Shown: positions 26,786-35,493 of the stretch, piece after piece
Layout: each line of letters begins with the position of its first letter
Position numbering within the stretch: the first letter of the stretch is position 1
DNA from: Hyphomicrobiales bacterium
Lineage (GTDB): Bacteria > Pseudomonadota > Alphaproteobacteria > Rhizobiales > Rhizobiaceae
Direction of reading: 5' to 3'
Assembly: GCA_900470195.1 (NCBI GenBank)
Contig: UEIJ01000001.1
Span: forward strand, 248,001-312,000
DNA: 64,000 nucleotides
The notes under the pieces: model-generated
The model's database searches: none
The model's input: only the letters and a program-made list of their open reading frames with translations
Told to the model about the DNA's origin: nothing
Program-made: the position numbers and the translations under genes

Positions 26786-27490
26786 TCAGTCGTTCGTGTT
26801 TTTGACCGTATCCGTGACAAAATACGAAACCGAACTGTCCATGATCTTATCGGCAATTTTCGTGATCAATCCGGTCTGCCTGGCTTCGTCAGGCAGCATG
26901 GACCGCCGCTGGTTTTCGGCATGAAGAAGATCCGCAATCTCCTGCTCACTCAGCTTCGTGCATTCTTTGTAAACATCGCGGAACATTGCATTGAAGCCCT
27001 CCAGTTCCTGCCTTTTTCTTTCCAGTTCATCAGGCTGGTAAGAACTGTTTCCTCCCGATACCGAGGCCGGATGAAGTATAAAACGTCCTCCCTTCAGGCT
27101 CTGACGGTCATCCGCACCGCAGAATATCATGCTTGCGGATGACATGACCGTTCCCATGTTGACCGTCGTCACCGGAGTTCTGGAACTCTTGACGGCCCAA
27201 TAGGCAGCATAGCCGCTGTCCATGTCGCCGCCATAGCTGTCAATATAGAGATAGATTCGTTTGAGTTTTTTATAATTGATGTTCGCATCGTCAATCGCCT
27301 GAATAAGCTCTCCGGCTTTTTGCTCATTCACCGATCCGCTAAAATAAATCTTCGCAATGGAAACTTCGTCCTTTTTATTATTGTCCTCCGGTCCAATCTT
27401 ACGTGAATTGGCATTCGTCGCGGAAACCGAAATGAATATTATAAAAGTAACGTATAAAAAACTTGCAAAATTTCGAAGAATATACCGCAT
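26786..27490 (-). CDS. Exported ClpP/crotonase-fold protease-like protein
   Basis: A 234-residue protein starting MRYILRNFASFLYVTFIIFI with GGAGAGA close upstream; a start four residues earlier is possible. A signal peptide or membrane anchor is followed by a ClpP-like domain with YLYIDSYGGDMDSGYAAYWA, then MSSASMIFCGA and GGRFILHPAS, which place a likely catalytic serine and histidine. The gene is AT-rich against its neighbours. It ends three bases from the convergent SAF dehydrogenase. A duplicate of that gene's 3' end lies on its other side, which suggests that it was inserted there. Substrate unknown; proteolysis is inferred from the fold. Confidence 0.7.
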   Translation of the reverse strand: MRYILRNFASFLYVTFIIFISVSATNANSRKIGPEDNNKKDEVSIAKIYFSGSVNEQKAGELIQAIDDANINYKKLKRIYLYIDSYGGDMDSGYAAYWAVKSSRTPVTTVNMGTVMSSASMIFCGADDRQSLKGGRFILHPASVSGGNSSYQPDELERKRQELEGFNAMFRDVYKECTKLSEQEIADLLHAENQRRSMLPDEARQTGLITKIADKIMDSSVSYFVTDTVKNTND

Positions 27491-27551
27491 TTCTCTCTCC
27501 ATTATTTTGTAGTCACATAATAAAGGTCCGTTGAAAAACAAAAATCCCAAT

Positions 27552-27579
27552 AAAAAAGGCGGCTCCAAGCCGCCTTTTT
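27552..27579. terminator. Bidirectional terminator downstream of pntB
   Basis: Stem GGCGGCT/AGCCGCC with a CCA loop, flanked by six A's on the left and five T's on the right, so it works in both directions. On the minus strand it is the first strong terminator after pntB. Confidence 0.85.
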
Positions 27580-27589
27580 AGTTTCCGCC

Positions 27590-27664
27590 CAACGCCCTCA
27601 TCCTGAGGAGGCGCGCAGCGCCGTCTCGAAGATCGCCGAACTGCGGGCCTTGCAGGACAAGATG
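27590..27664. repeat. Half of a CTCATCCTGAGGAG-type repeat joined to a copy of a gene 3' end
   Basis: CCCTCATCCTGAGGAGGCGC begins a common rhizobial palindrome that normally closes with CTCGAAGGATGAGG. Here, after CTCGAAG, the sequence switches to a 40-base segment (27625-27664) matching the end of the SAF dehydrogenase gene (26731-26770) at 39 of 40 positions. Seen directly. Confidence 0.75.
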
Positions 27665-27665
27665 T

Positions 27666-27792
27666 TAGGGCAGTAAGGCAGTAGGGCAATACGGCAATAT
27701 GTTTAGGGGAGTAAGGGAGTAAGGCGAAGACGGGCAGCATGTCCACAAGTCAAACATACTGCCCTACTGCCTTACTGCCCTATTGCCTTCCC
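27666..27792. repeat. Inverted clusters of AGGGCAGT-type octamers
   Basis: The left cluster reads AGGGCAGT, AAGGCAGT, AGGGCAAT, ACGGCAAT and, after a gap, AGGGGAGT, AAGGGAGT. The right cluster is the complement: ACTGCCCT, ACTGCCTT, ACTGCCCT, ATTGCCTT. Twenty-two bases pair perfectly between the two. AGGGCAGT octamers are the hypervariable tandem repeat known from Brucella genomes. The right cluster runs to the pntB stop codon. Confidence 0.85.
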
Positions 27793-29193
27793 CTAGTGAT
27801 CGAGCGCCTTCACAATGCTCTCCACCATCTTCTTGGCATCGGCAAAGAGCATCATGGTGTTGTCGCGGAAGAACAGCTCGTTCTCCACGCCTGCATAGCC
27901 GGAGCCCATGCCGCGCTTGATGAACAGAACCGTGCCGGCCTTGTCGACATCGAGGATCGGCATGCCGAAGATCGGTGACTTCGGATCGGTCTTCGCCGCC
28001 GGATTGGTGACGTCATTCGCACCGATCACGAAGGCAACATCGGCCTGCGCGAATTCCGAATTGATATCTTCCAGCTCGAACACTTCATCGTAAGGCACGT
28101 TGGCTTCGGCCAGAAGTACGTTCATGTGGCCCGGCATACGACCCGCCACCGGATGGATGGCGTATTTGACTTCCACGCCTTCCGCCTTGAGCTTGTCGGC
28201 CATTTCACGCAGCGCGTGCTGGGCCTGCGCCACCGCCATGCCGTAACCCGGCACGATGATGACCTTGGACGCGTTCTTCATGATGAAGGCCGCGTCGTCG
28301 GCAGAACCCTGCTTGACCGGACGCTGTTCGACTTCACCAGCCGGGCCGCCGGACGTGTCACCGCCAAACCCGCCGAGAATGACCGAGATGAACGAGCGGT
28401 TCATGCCCTTGCACATGATGTAGGACAGGATCGCGCCCGATGAGCCGACCAGCGCGCCGGTGATGATCAGCGCCAGATTGCCAAGCGTGAAGCCGATGCC
28501 TGCCGCAGCCCAGCCCGAATAGGAGTTGAGCATCGAAACGACGACCGGCATGTCTGCACCGCCGATAGGAATGATGATCAGCACGCCGAACAGAAGCGAC
28601 AGGAGCACGATCAGCCAGAACACGAAATGGCTTTCCGTGTTGGTGAGTACGACGATCAGCAACACGATGGCCGCCGCGAGCGCGGCATTGATGACATGGC
28701 GTCCCGGCAGCATGATCGGCTTGCCGGACATGCGTCCATCGAGCTTCAAAAAGGCAATGATTGAGCCGGTAAAGGTGATCGCGCCAATGGCGACACCCAG
28801 CGACATTTCAACAAGCGCCTGACCGTGGATCTGCCCCACTTCGCCAATCCCGAAGGAATGCGGCGAGTAGAGTGCGGCAGCGGCCACAAGAACAGCAGCA
28901 AGGCCGATCAGCGAATGGAATGCGGCAACAAGCTGCGGCATGGCCGTCATGGCGATGCGGCGCGCGATGACCGCACCGATGCCGCCGCCAATGGCGATGC
29001 CGATGACGATCAGAACAAGACCGCCGAAGCTCGGACGCGCCAGCAACAATGTGGTGACGATGGAAATCGCCATACCGATCATGCCGTACATATTGCCCTG
29101 ACGGCTGGTCGTCGGATGCGACAGGCCGCGCAGCGCCAGAATGAACAGCACGCCGGAGACGAGATAAAGGAAGGCTGCGAGATTGACGCTCAT
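27793..29193 (-). CDS. pntB: NAD(P) transhydrogenase subunit beta
   Basis: A 466-residue subunit of the proton-translocating transhydrogenase, which uses the proton gradient to reduce NADP with NADH. The N-terminal ~270 residues hold about nine membrane helices. The C-terminal NADP domain has VIIVPGYGMAVAQAQHALRE, GRMPGHMNVLLAEANVPYDE, VIGANDVTNPAAKTD and the final KRGMGSGYAGVENELF. It starts two bases after the 182-residue extra gene of the operon. Octamer repeats abut its stop codon. Confidence 0.95.
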   Translation of the reverse strand: MSVNLAAFLYLVSGVLFILALRGLSHPTTSRQGNMYGMIGMAISIVTTLLLARPSFGGLVLIVIGIAIGGGIGAVIARRIAMTAMPQLVAAFHSLIGLAAVLVAAAALYSPHSFGIGEVGQIHGQALVEMSLGVAIGAITFTGSIIAFLKLDGRMSGKPIMLPGRHVINAALAAAIVLLIVVLTNTESHFVFWLIVLLSLLFGVLIIIPIGGADMPVVVSMLNSYSGWAAAGIGFTLGNLALIITGALVGSSGAILSYIMCKGMNRSFISVILGGFGGDTSGGPAGEVEQRPVKQGSADDAAFIMKNASKVIIVPGYGMAVAQAQHALREMADKLKAEGVEVKYAIHPVAGRMPGHMNVLLAEANVPYDEVFELEDINSEFAQADVAFVIGANDVTNPAAKTDPKSPIFGMPILDVDKAGTVLFIKRGMGSGYAGVENELFFRDNTMMLFADAKKMVESIVKALDH

Positions 29194-29195
29194 GA

Positions 29196-29744
29196 CTACT
29201 TCACAGCCTCCATGGTTTCGCTGGAAAATTCGACAGACGCAAATTCGGGATAGACCTGCCGCAGAATTGCGATCTGCTGCGCTTCACTGACGCGGACCAG
29301 ATACCAGTCACCTGAATCCAGCATGGCCAGCGTGTCCGCTCTGACCACCATCTTGTTGCCGGTCAACCCGGACGCCGTGACCGTCTCAATCGGGATCAGC
29401 GCATAAGGCTCGCCATTCGGCAGCTCGTGTGTCGCGGCGGCGGAGAAGTCCATGTCGAAATCCTCGATCTTCACCAGCGCCATCGACGCCTTGGTCAGAT
29501 CCACCATGACGCCGCGCAGCGTATCCACGTCGATATTCGCCTGCTTGGCGTAAAATTCCATCAGGCGTGGAGGAATGGTCTTCGTGATGATGTCGTAATC
29601 GCCCGTCCGCATGGCCTTGTTGAAGTCCACGACCGTGGTTTCAAGTTTCTGCTTCTCGGCATTCGTCAGACCGCGCGCCTGCGCGACGAAAACAGGGCTG
29701 GCGAGAAGCATGACGTAAAGGACAAATCTGGAGAGAATTCTCAT
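29196..29744 (-). CDS. Exported protein of unknown function inside the transhydrogenase operon
   Basis: A 182-residue protein starting [20 protein letters not shown] with a signal peptide ending around AQA. The rest is a soluble alpha/beta domain with [40 protein letters not shown] and [19 protein letters not shown]. It resembles small NTF2-like or DUF4864-like folds only loosely; I do not recognise a family. It overlaps the alpha-2 gene by four bases (ATGA) and precedes pntB by two, so it is translated with the transhydrogenase. A periplasmic partner or assembly factor for Pnt is a possible role (inference). Confidence 0.7.
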   Translation of the reverse strand: MRILSRFVLYVMLLASPVFVAQARGLTNAEKQKLETTVVDFNKAMRTGDYDIITKTIPPRLMEFYAKQANIDVDTLRGVMVDLTKASMALVKIEDFDMDFSAAATHELPNGEPYALIPIETVTASGLTGNKMVVRADTLAMLDSGDWYLVRVSEAQQIAILRQVYPEFASVEFSSETMEAVK

Positions 29745-30163
29745 CGTCCGTCCTTCTTCTTGTACATGGCAAGCATGCGCTGGGTGACCAGGAAGCCGCC
29801 GAAGATGTTGACGCTCGCCAGAATGAGCGCAATGAAACCGAAGCCGGTTGCCCAGCCCGAAAGCGAAAGGCCGACGGCCAGAAGCGCGCCCACCACAATC
29901 ACCGATGAAATGGCGTTGGTGACGGCCATCAGCGGCGTGTGTAGCGCGGGCGTGACCGACCAGACGACATAATAGCCGACGAAGATCGACAGGATGAAGA
30001 TCGCAAAGCGGAACACGAATGGATCGATCGCGCCGCCCGATGCCGCATGAGCGGCAGCGGCAGCAGCATCACCCAGACCGCCAGCATTTTCCGCCGCCTG
30101 ACGCACGGCGTCCGCGGCCTGATTAAGACTCTCAAGAGCTTTTTCGAGATTTGTGTCGGCCAT
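29741..30163 (-). CDS. pntAB: NAD(P) transhydrogenase subunit alpha-2 (membrane part)
   Basis: A 140-residue membrane subunit starting [20 protein letters not shown] with a charged helix, then three to four hydrophobic segments such as [20 protein letters not shown] and [20 protein letters not shown]. This split alpha subunit is typical of alphaproteobacteria such as Rhodospirillum. It shares one base with the alpha-1 gene and overlaps the next gene by four. Confidence 0.93.
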   Translation of the reverse strand: MADTNLEKALESLNQAADAVRQAAENAGGLGDAAAAAAHAASGGAIDPFVFRFAIFILSIFVGYYVVWSVTPALHTPLMAVTNAISSVIVVGALLAVGLSLSGWATGFGFIALILASVNIFGGFLVTQRMLAMYKKKDGR

Positions 30164-31482
30164 TATGCCTCTCCTCCATCAACCGGAGATTTGGGGGAAG
30201 ACGGGGTCTTCACGGCTTTAGCTGGGGTTTTCTTGGCAGGCTTCGCCGCCGCCTTCGGTGCGGCTGTCTTTGTCGCCGGTTTTTCCGCCTTCGGTTTTGG
30301 CGCGGCTTTCGGCTTTGCGACTTTTTCAGCGACAGCAGCCGGAGCGGCCTCGGCCTTGGCAAAAGCCGGATGCACGATCCCGCCCTGATGGGTGAGAAGC
30401 GTCGCCTTCACCAGCTCGTCTTCCGGATCGATTTTCAGAAGCTTCGTTTCCTTGTCGACCAGCGTTTCGACGAAGGCGATCAGGTTGCGCGCGTAAAGCT
30501 GCGAGGCGCTTGCCGCAATGCGGCCCGGAACGTTGAGATGGCCGACGATCTTGACGCCGTTCACATCCGCAATCTGGCCAGCGACAGCGCCTTCGACATT
30601 GCCGCCGCGCTCGACCGCGAGGTCGACCAGCACCGAGCCGGGACGCATCGAAGCGACCATTTCCTTCGACACCAGACGCGGCGCCGGACGCCCCGGAATG
30701 AGCGCCGTGGTGATGACGATATCCTGCTTGGCGATATGGTCGGCAACAAGGGCCGCCTGCTTCGCCTGATATTCCTTCGACATTTCCTTGGCATAGCCGC
30801 CAGCGGTTTCCGCTGCCTTGAACTCTTCATCCTCGACCGCGATGAATTTCGCGCCAAGCGAGGCGACCTGTTCCTTTGCAGCCGGGCGAACGTCGGTGGC
30901 GGTCACGACCGCCCCAAGGCGACGGGCCGTTGCGATGGCCTGGAGACCGGCAACCCCTGCCCCCATCACGAACACCTTGGCGGCAGGCACGGTGCCAGCC
31001 GCCGTCATCATCATCGGCATGGCGCGGTCATAGACTTCCGCCGCGTCGATAACCGCCTGATAACCGGCAAGGTTTGCTTGGCTCGACAGCACGTCCATCA
31101 CCTGCGCACGGGTGATGCGCGGCATGAATTCCATCGTGAAGGCTGAAATACCGGCCTTGGCGAGTGCTGCCACCGCGTCTTCGTGACCATAGGGATCCAG
31201 CATGGCAAAGAGCGCTGCGCCCGGTTTATACCCTTTGAGTTCCGTATCCGTGGGACGGCGAACTTTCAAAATGACATCCGCCGTTTTCGCATCCGCCGCC
31301 GCGCCTATACGGGCGCCGGCTGCCGCAAACTCGGCATCTGGAATGCGCGATTTCTCGCCCGCACCCTTTTCAACCACGACATCGAAACCGAGCGCGATGA
31401 ATTTCTTCACCGTCTCCGCCGACGCCGCGACACGGCTTTCATTGGGATCGCTTTCTTTCGGGATAAATAACGTCTGGGCCAA
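30163..31482 (-). CDS. pntAA: NAD(P) transhydrogenase subunit alpha-1 (NAD-binding)
   Basis: A 439-residue soluble subunit starting [20 protein letters not shown]. The N-terminal AlaDH/PNT domain has [20 protein letters not shown]. The NAD site is [20 protein letters not shown] with [14 protein letters not shown], and [20 protein letters not shown] follows. The last ~70 residues are a low-complexity Ala/Lys/Pro tail ([20 protein letters not shown] and more), longer than the ~380 residues usual for the split subunit. First gene of the four-gene pnt operon. Confidence 0.93.
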   Translation of the reverse strand: MAQTLFIPKESDPNESRVAASAETVKKFIALGFDVVVEKGAGEKSRIPDAEFAAAGARIGAAADAKTADVILKVRRPTDTELKGYKPGAALFAMLDPYGHEDAVAALAKAGISAFTMEFMPRITRAQVMDVLSSQANLAGYQAVIDAAEVYDRAMPMMMTAAGTVPAAKVFVMGAGVAGLQAIATARRLGAVVTATDVRPAAKEQVASLGAKFIAVEDEEFKAAETAGGYAKEMSKEYQAKQAALVADHIAKQDIVITTALIPGRPAPRLVSKEMVASMRPGSVLVDLAVERGGNVEGAVAGQIADVNGVKIVGHLNVPGRIAASASQLYARNLIAFVETLVDKETKLLKIDPEDELVKATLLTHQGGIVHPAFAKAEAAPAAVAEKVAKPKAAPKPKAEKPATKTAAPKAAAKPAKKTPAKAVKTPSSPKSPVDGGEA

Positions 31483-31677
31483 GCTGGTTTCCCTTTCGTG
31501 GCGTTCTTCCGGGGTTGATTCCGGTCAGGCGGAAATTGCGAGCTTCCGGGACGAAGTCCGTTTAAATAAACTGAACCATAGACATGCATAAACCCTCGGC
31601 ACGGTATCCCATGCCAAGGCATTCGATCAAATCGTGCGGGTTAATCCCGGTTCAGCCGTTTCCGAGCTGCATCGGCG

Positions 31678-31702
31678 CGCCGCCAGATTTCATCTGGCGG
31701 CG
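31678..31702 (-). terminator. Hairpin after the cytochrome oxidase subunit IV gene
   Basis: A perfect 11-bp stem CGCCGCCAGAT/ATCTGGCGGCG with a TTC loop, ten bases past the stop codon on the minus strand. No clear T-tract follows. Confidence 0.55.
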
Positions 31703-31712
31703 AAAGGATGCG

Positions 31713-31934
31713 CTAGAGGATGAACCAGGCAGCGACACAGACCAGGATGAAAAGAACGGTCGCGGAGAAGAAACCACCAGCAAAAAAGCCGAACGCCATG
31801 GCAATCATAAGGGCGACGAGCGTTACCGTGCTCCATTTAACCAGGCCCGTGAAACCGGCATAAGTTTTCTCATGCTCGGAATAGTCCATCGGTGCGCCAA
31901 GTTCAGCCGGAGCCGTCGTATGATGTTCTGCCAT
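31713..31934 (-). CDS. aa3-type cytochrome c oxidase subunit IV-like small membrane protein
   Basis: A 73-residue protein starting MAEHHTTAPAELGAPMDYSE, then HEKTYAGFTGLVKWSTVTLV and two membrane helices ending VAAWFIL. This is the pattern of the bacterial aa3 oxidase subunit IV family (COX4_pro_2). An in-frame ATG five codons upstream was rejected because GGTGGAAC precedes this one. It stands alone, away from the oxidase core genes. Confidence 0.8.
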   Translation of the reverse strand: MAEHHTTAPAELGAPMDYSEHEKTYAGFTGLVKWSTVTLVALMIAMAFGFFAGGFFSATVLFILVCVAAWFIL

Positions 31935-32209
31935 TTTAGTTCCACCCATTCAGAATTTCCGCCCATATACCGTCATGTTAAGCGGAAATGCCTGCAATCT
32001 TCAATGTGCGACCGAACAAACCCGTGCTTTGACAGCAAGGCTTTTCGTCGCAGCTACCCTCTCCGCAGAAGCGGTTCCGCAATCTTCGTAAAGCGAAACC
32101 ACCCCTCTGGCTACATTTAATTGTTTAATCCGGTGGAAGATTTTTCCAATAGCAACTCCGGATCGAAATGGACTTTTTAGCGAAGCGCGGCAAGGTTTGG
32201 ATCAGATAC

Positions 32210-32956
32210 TTACACACCGAGACCGGTATATTTTGCCGTAGGCAGGATCGTCAGCGGCACGGAATCGCCCCGCATGTCCGCAAACATGGCGCGGCGCTCA
32301 TGCGGCTGCGACTTGAAGAACGGAAAGCGCACGGCCACAGCATCGCGGATATTGCGGATCGGCGCGGCGCCCAACCCCACCTTGATTCCATAGCCTTCAT
32401 GCTCGCGCGCATCCGCCATCACCGACGTGCCGAAAATGCGCTTGTAAAAGGCCATATGCTCCGGCTTGACCGCGGCAAGACATTGATCTGCCGCGAAAAA
32501 TTCGGACGCCATCGCCGCTATGCGCAAGGTGATATAGGGAATGGCCGGATATTCGCTCAACAGTTCCGGATCGGCGGCAAAGCGGGTCGGATCGACAAAA
32601 TGCATGCCGCTATTGAGCAGCGGATCAAGAATATCGGGAAACAGCGCATAGCTCGTCCCGCGCCGATGGTCGGGCGTGATGTGATGGATGCGCAGCGTGC
32701 TGACCAGTTGCCCATCCACATGCACGCCATAGACGAAAGCATGGCTGTCGCGGTCGATATCATCGACGATGGACGGCACTTCGGCCTCATGCATGACATT
32801 GCGCGTGCGGTAGGAACGATAGCGCAGGCGACCGATTTCCTCGAGGTCTTCCGCGTGGACGATACGGCGATATTCCACCCGGTCAAGGAATTGCAACAGC
32901 TGTCGCGCAAAATTGGACAATGGCGGTTTTTCGCCTGTAACAGCTGTATTCGTCAT
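32210..32956 (-). CDS. FeeM/LuxI-like N-acyl amino acid (or homoserine lactone-type) synthase homologue
   Basis: A 248-residue protein starting MTNTAVTGEKPPLSNFARQL. It carries the acyl-transferase core RRIVHAEDLEEIGRLRYRSY, then VDDIDRDSHAFVYGVHVDGQ, LVSTLRIHHIT, FVDPTRFAADPE and YITLRIAAMASEFFAADQCL. This GNAT-type pattern is shared by FeeM-like N-acyl amino acid synthases and is distantly related to autoinducer synthases. It would join an acyl chain from acyl-ACP to an amino compound. No partner regulator is adjacent; the next gene upstream is a GGDEF-EAL protein. Product unknown. Confidence 0.65.
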   Translation of the reverse strand: MTNTAVTGEKPPLSNFARQLLQFLDRVEYRRIVHAEDLEEIGRLRYRSYRTRNVMHEAEVPSIVDDIDRDSHAFVYGVHVDGQLVSTLRIHHITPDHRRGTSYALFPDILDPLLNSGMHFVDPTRFAADPELLSEYPAIPYITLRIAAMASEFFAADQCLAAVKPEHMAFYKRIFGTSVMADAREHEGYGIKVGLGAAPIRNIRDAVAVRFPFFKSQPHERRAMFADMRGDSVPLTILPTAKYTGLGV

Positions 32957-33118
32957 GCAATCGATTTTCCGCACCCCGCAAATCACTGCGCAGAATATGC
33001 GCCTTTATCAGCATGTAAAGATATAACTTTGTGCGATGCCTTTTTATTGCCGCACAATGAACGCCCCTTCGCCACAATTGAGATAGGCTTTTACGCACGA
33101 GTCTCCGGCAAAATGTGC

Positions 33119-33144
33119 GAAATGGCCCGATTGCGGGCCATTTC
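33119..33144 (-). terminator. Hairpin after the GGDEF-EAL gene
   Basis: A perfect 11-bp stem GAAATGGCCCG/CGGGCCATTTC with a 4-base loop, 43 bases after the stop codon. T-rich sequence is sparse, so strength is uncertain. Confidence 0.55.
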
Positions 33145-33186
33145 ACGGTTCCGCCTTAATTTGAAAGCGCCATCGCGCCGACCTGA

Positions 33187-35493
33187 TCAGGCGACGGTTC
33201 GCCCGCCGTCGCGGCGCGCTGCGGCCTTTGCGGTCATGGCGGTGATTGCCTCGACCGGCACCGGCATCCCGAGAAGATAGCCCTGGACGAGATCGGCGCC
33301 CGCCGCCACGCGGATCAGTGCAAGCTGTTCCTCGGTCTCGACGCCCTCGACCGTCACGCCCAGCCCCAGCTCATGCGAAAGCTGTGTGACGCCGCGAAGC
33401 AGCATCAGCGATCGCCGGTCGGTGGTGATGTCGCGCACGAAGGAGCGGTCCACCTTCACCTTGGTCAATGGCAGGGTATTGAGATAGCTGAGGCTGGAAT
33501 AGCCGGTTCCGAAATCGTCCAGCGCGATATTGATCCCGGCATTCTTCAGCCGCTGCAGCACCATGGACGTCTTGTTGCGGTCCGAAATAATGGCGCTTTC
33601 CGTCACTTCCACCTCAAGGCGATGCGCCGGAAGCCCCGATTTCTGCAGGGCATGCGCGATATCGCGGGCGATGTCACTGCTTTTCAGGTCGATGGCCGAC
33701 AGGTTGACGGAAACGCCGATCCGGTCGCCCCATGACAGGCAGTCGGCGCAGGCCTGCTCCAGCATGAAGCGGGTTATATCGGTAATGATGCCCATTTCTT
33801 CCGCGAGCGGAATGAATTCTGCAGGCGGCACGAAGCCAAGCTCCGGATGTTCCCATCGCGCCAGCGCCTCACATGCCACAACGCGCAGGGACTGCGCGCT
33901 GACGATGGGCTGGTAGACGACCTTGATCTCGCCGTGATTGATGGCAAGCCGCAGATCGGCCTTGAGTTTCTGGCGCCCGCGATATTTGGTGTCCATCGCG
34001 TCAACGAAGATCGACCAGGACTTGTCTTCTGTGCTCTTGGCTTCATAGAGCGCCAGATCGGCATTGATATGCATGCTGCCGACATCGGACCTTTCGATGT
34101 CCTCGATCGCAACCCCGGCGCTGATATCGATATGAACCTGATCGCCGTCGAGGTCATACCCTCCCGTCGCGACCGCCATGATGTGATCCATCACCCCGGC
34201 CACATCGGCCTCGCTGCGCAGGTTGAAGACAAACACAACGAACTCGTCGCCGCCGAAGCGCGATGCAACGAAGCGCTGCGGATCAAGCGAGTTCAGCCGT
34301 TCGGCGAACAGGCGCAACAGCACGTCGCCTGTATGATGCCCCAGCGTATCGTTGACATGCTTGAAATGGTTGATGTCGATGACGATGAGCGCCGCCTTCG
34401 TGCCCTTCTTCTGATGCGGACGCAGCGACCGCACCATGGTCTCGAAATAAGTGCGGTTCGGCAGGCCGGTCAGTCCGTCATAGCGCGCCATATGCTGGAT
34501 GCGCGCTTCCGCTTCCACACGCTGCGTCACATCCTCGAACATCAGGACCGCCCCTTCATTGAGGGTCTGGTTGCCGATGCATTCGATGTAACGCTGGTTT
34601 GAAAGCTGGAAAATATCGCGGGCGCGCCGGCCAGCCAGAAGATCCTGCATGCGCACATGCACACTTTTCAGGTCGGTATGCGGAAACAATCCCTTCTTGG
34701 CGCAATAGCGCAGCAGGACATCGAGCTTGCGGCCATGCAGCTTGGTGTGCTCGGCGATCTGCAGCATCGCCTTGGCCTTGTTGTTGATGACCGCGATGCG
34801 CTGCTGGCTGTCGAACATCAGCAGGCCCTGCGGCATGTTGTTGAGCGCCGCGTCGAAGCGGCCGGCCACGATGGAAAGGCGGCGCTTGCCCATGACCGCA
34901 GCAAAGAGAAACTCGCGCAGGCCGTTGGCCATCTGGATGTTGGACAGGAAATATGGGATCAGCAGCAGGCCGATGATGACGTGAAACGGCGTCCCGGCCA
35001 GAATGAGCCCGGCCAGAACCGGGATGAGCGTGCAGGCCGACATCAGGATGACGGCCTTGGCCGAAGCATAGTTGCGGCCCACTATGGAGACGACCGAAGC
35101 AAGCAGCACGGTCAGACTGGCCAGCTCGGCGAAGGAATCCCGCAGCACATAGCTTGAGAAGAAGCATAGCATGCCGAGCGTCAGGCAGACGGCGGACGCA
35201 CCGATCAGATAGCGTTTTTCCCATCGGTCGAGATCGTCATGGGACAGCGAGTGCTGTTTGGCCTGGTCGAACTGGTGCATGTCGAAGATGCGACCCATTG
35301 CTACGATCGCAAAGACGCCGGCGAAGGCAAGATAACGCCAGTCGTCGGTTTTCACATAGATGACGACGCAGGCTACAACGTGCGCGAGCAAGCCGAACCA
35401 GAGCGTCGTACGATTGCCATACAGCGCTCTGAGAAAAGATAGCCGCACATCTGCAGGTATCTCAGGTTTACGGCTTTGCCACATTCGATGCAT
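33187..35493 (-). CDS. Membrane GGDEF-EAL cyclic-di-GMP signalling protein with PAS-like domain
   Basis: A 768-residue protein starting MHRMWQSRKPEIPADVRLSF. Residues ~30-195 hold about five membrane helices. A PAS-like region (~210-325) has FDAALNNMPQGLLMFDSQQR. The GGDEF domain (~340-500) keeps RFGGDEFVVF near residue 411. The EAL domain (~515-760) keeps CEALARWEHP near 538, SVNLSAIDL, EVTESAIISD, ALDDFGTGYSSL and VEGVETEEQ. Both catalytic signatures look intact, so it could make or break c-di-GMP. Transcribed alone from a region bearing two TTAGTTGTCCT repeats. Confidence 0.9.
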   Translation of the reverse strand: MHRMWQSRKPEIPADVRLSFLRALYGNRTTLWFGLLAHVVACVVIYVKTDDWRYLAFAGVFAIVAMGRIFDMHQFDQAKQHSLSHDDLDRWEKRYLIGASAVCLTLGMLCFFSSYVLRDSFAELASLTVLLASVVSIVGRNYASAKAVILMSACTLIPVLAGLILAGTPFHVIIGLLLIPYFLSNIQMANGLREFLFAAVMGKRRLSIVAGRFDAALNNMPQGLLMFDSQQRIAVINNKAKAMLQIAEHTKLHGRKLDVLLRYCAKKGLFPHTDLKSVHVRMQDLLAGRRARDIFQLSNQRYIECIGNQTLNEGAVLMFEDVTQRVEAEARIQHMARYDGLTGLPNRTYFETMVRSLRPHQKKGTKAALIVIDINHFKHVNDTLGHHTGDVLLRLFAERLNSLDPQRFVASRFGGDEFVVFVFNLRSEADVAGVMDHIMAVATGGYDLDGDQVHIDISAGVAIEDIERSDVGSMHINADLALYEAKSTEDKSWSIFVDAMDTKYRGRQKLKADLRLAINHGEIKVVYQPIVSAQSLRVVACEALARWEHPELGFVPPAEFIPLAEEMGIITDITRFMLEQACADCLSWGDRIGVSVNLSAIDLKSSDIARDIAHALQKSGLPAHRLEVEVTESAIISDRNKTSMVLQRLKNAGINIALDDFGTGYSSLSYLNTLPLTKVKVDRSFVRDITTDRRSLMLLRGVTQLSHELGLGVTVEGVETEEQLALIRVAAGADLVQGYLLGMPVPVEAITAMTAKAAARRDGGRTVA

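Larger units (their letters stand above)
27491..27792. other. Intergenic region rich in repeats between the ClpP-like gene and pntB
   Basis: The region holds, in order, the upstream part of the ClpP-like gene, a bidirectional terminator, a truncated palindromic repeat fused to a copied gene end, and inverted clusters of octamer repeats that abut the pntB stop. No gene is supported. Confidence 0.7.

Noticed and set aside
32187-32212. A fourth remnant of the ~141-bp element near TTTGGATCAGATAC
   Set aside because: Only about a dozen bases resemble the element end and no opposite terminus is found.
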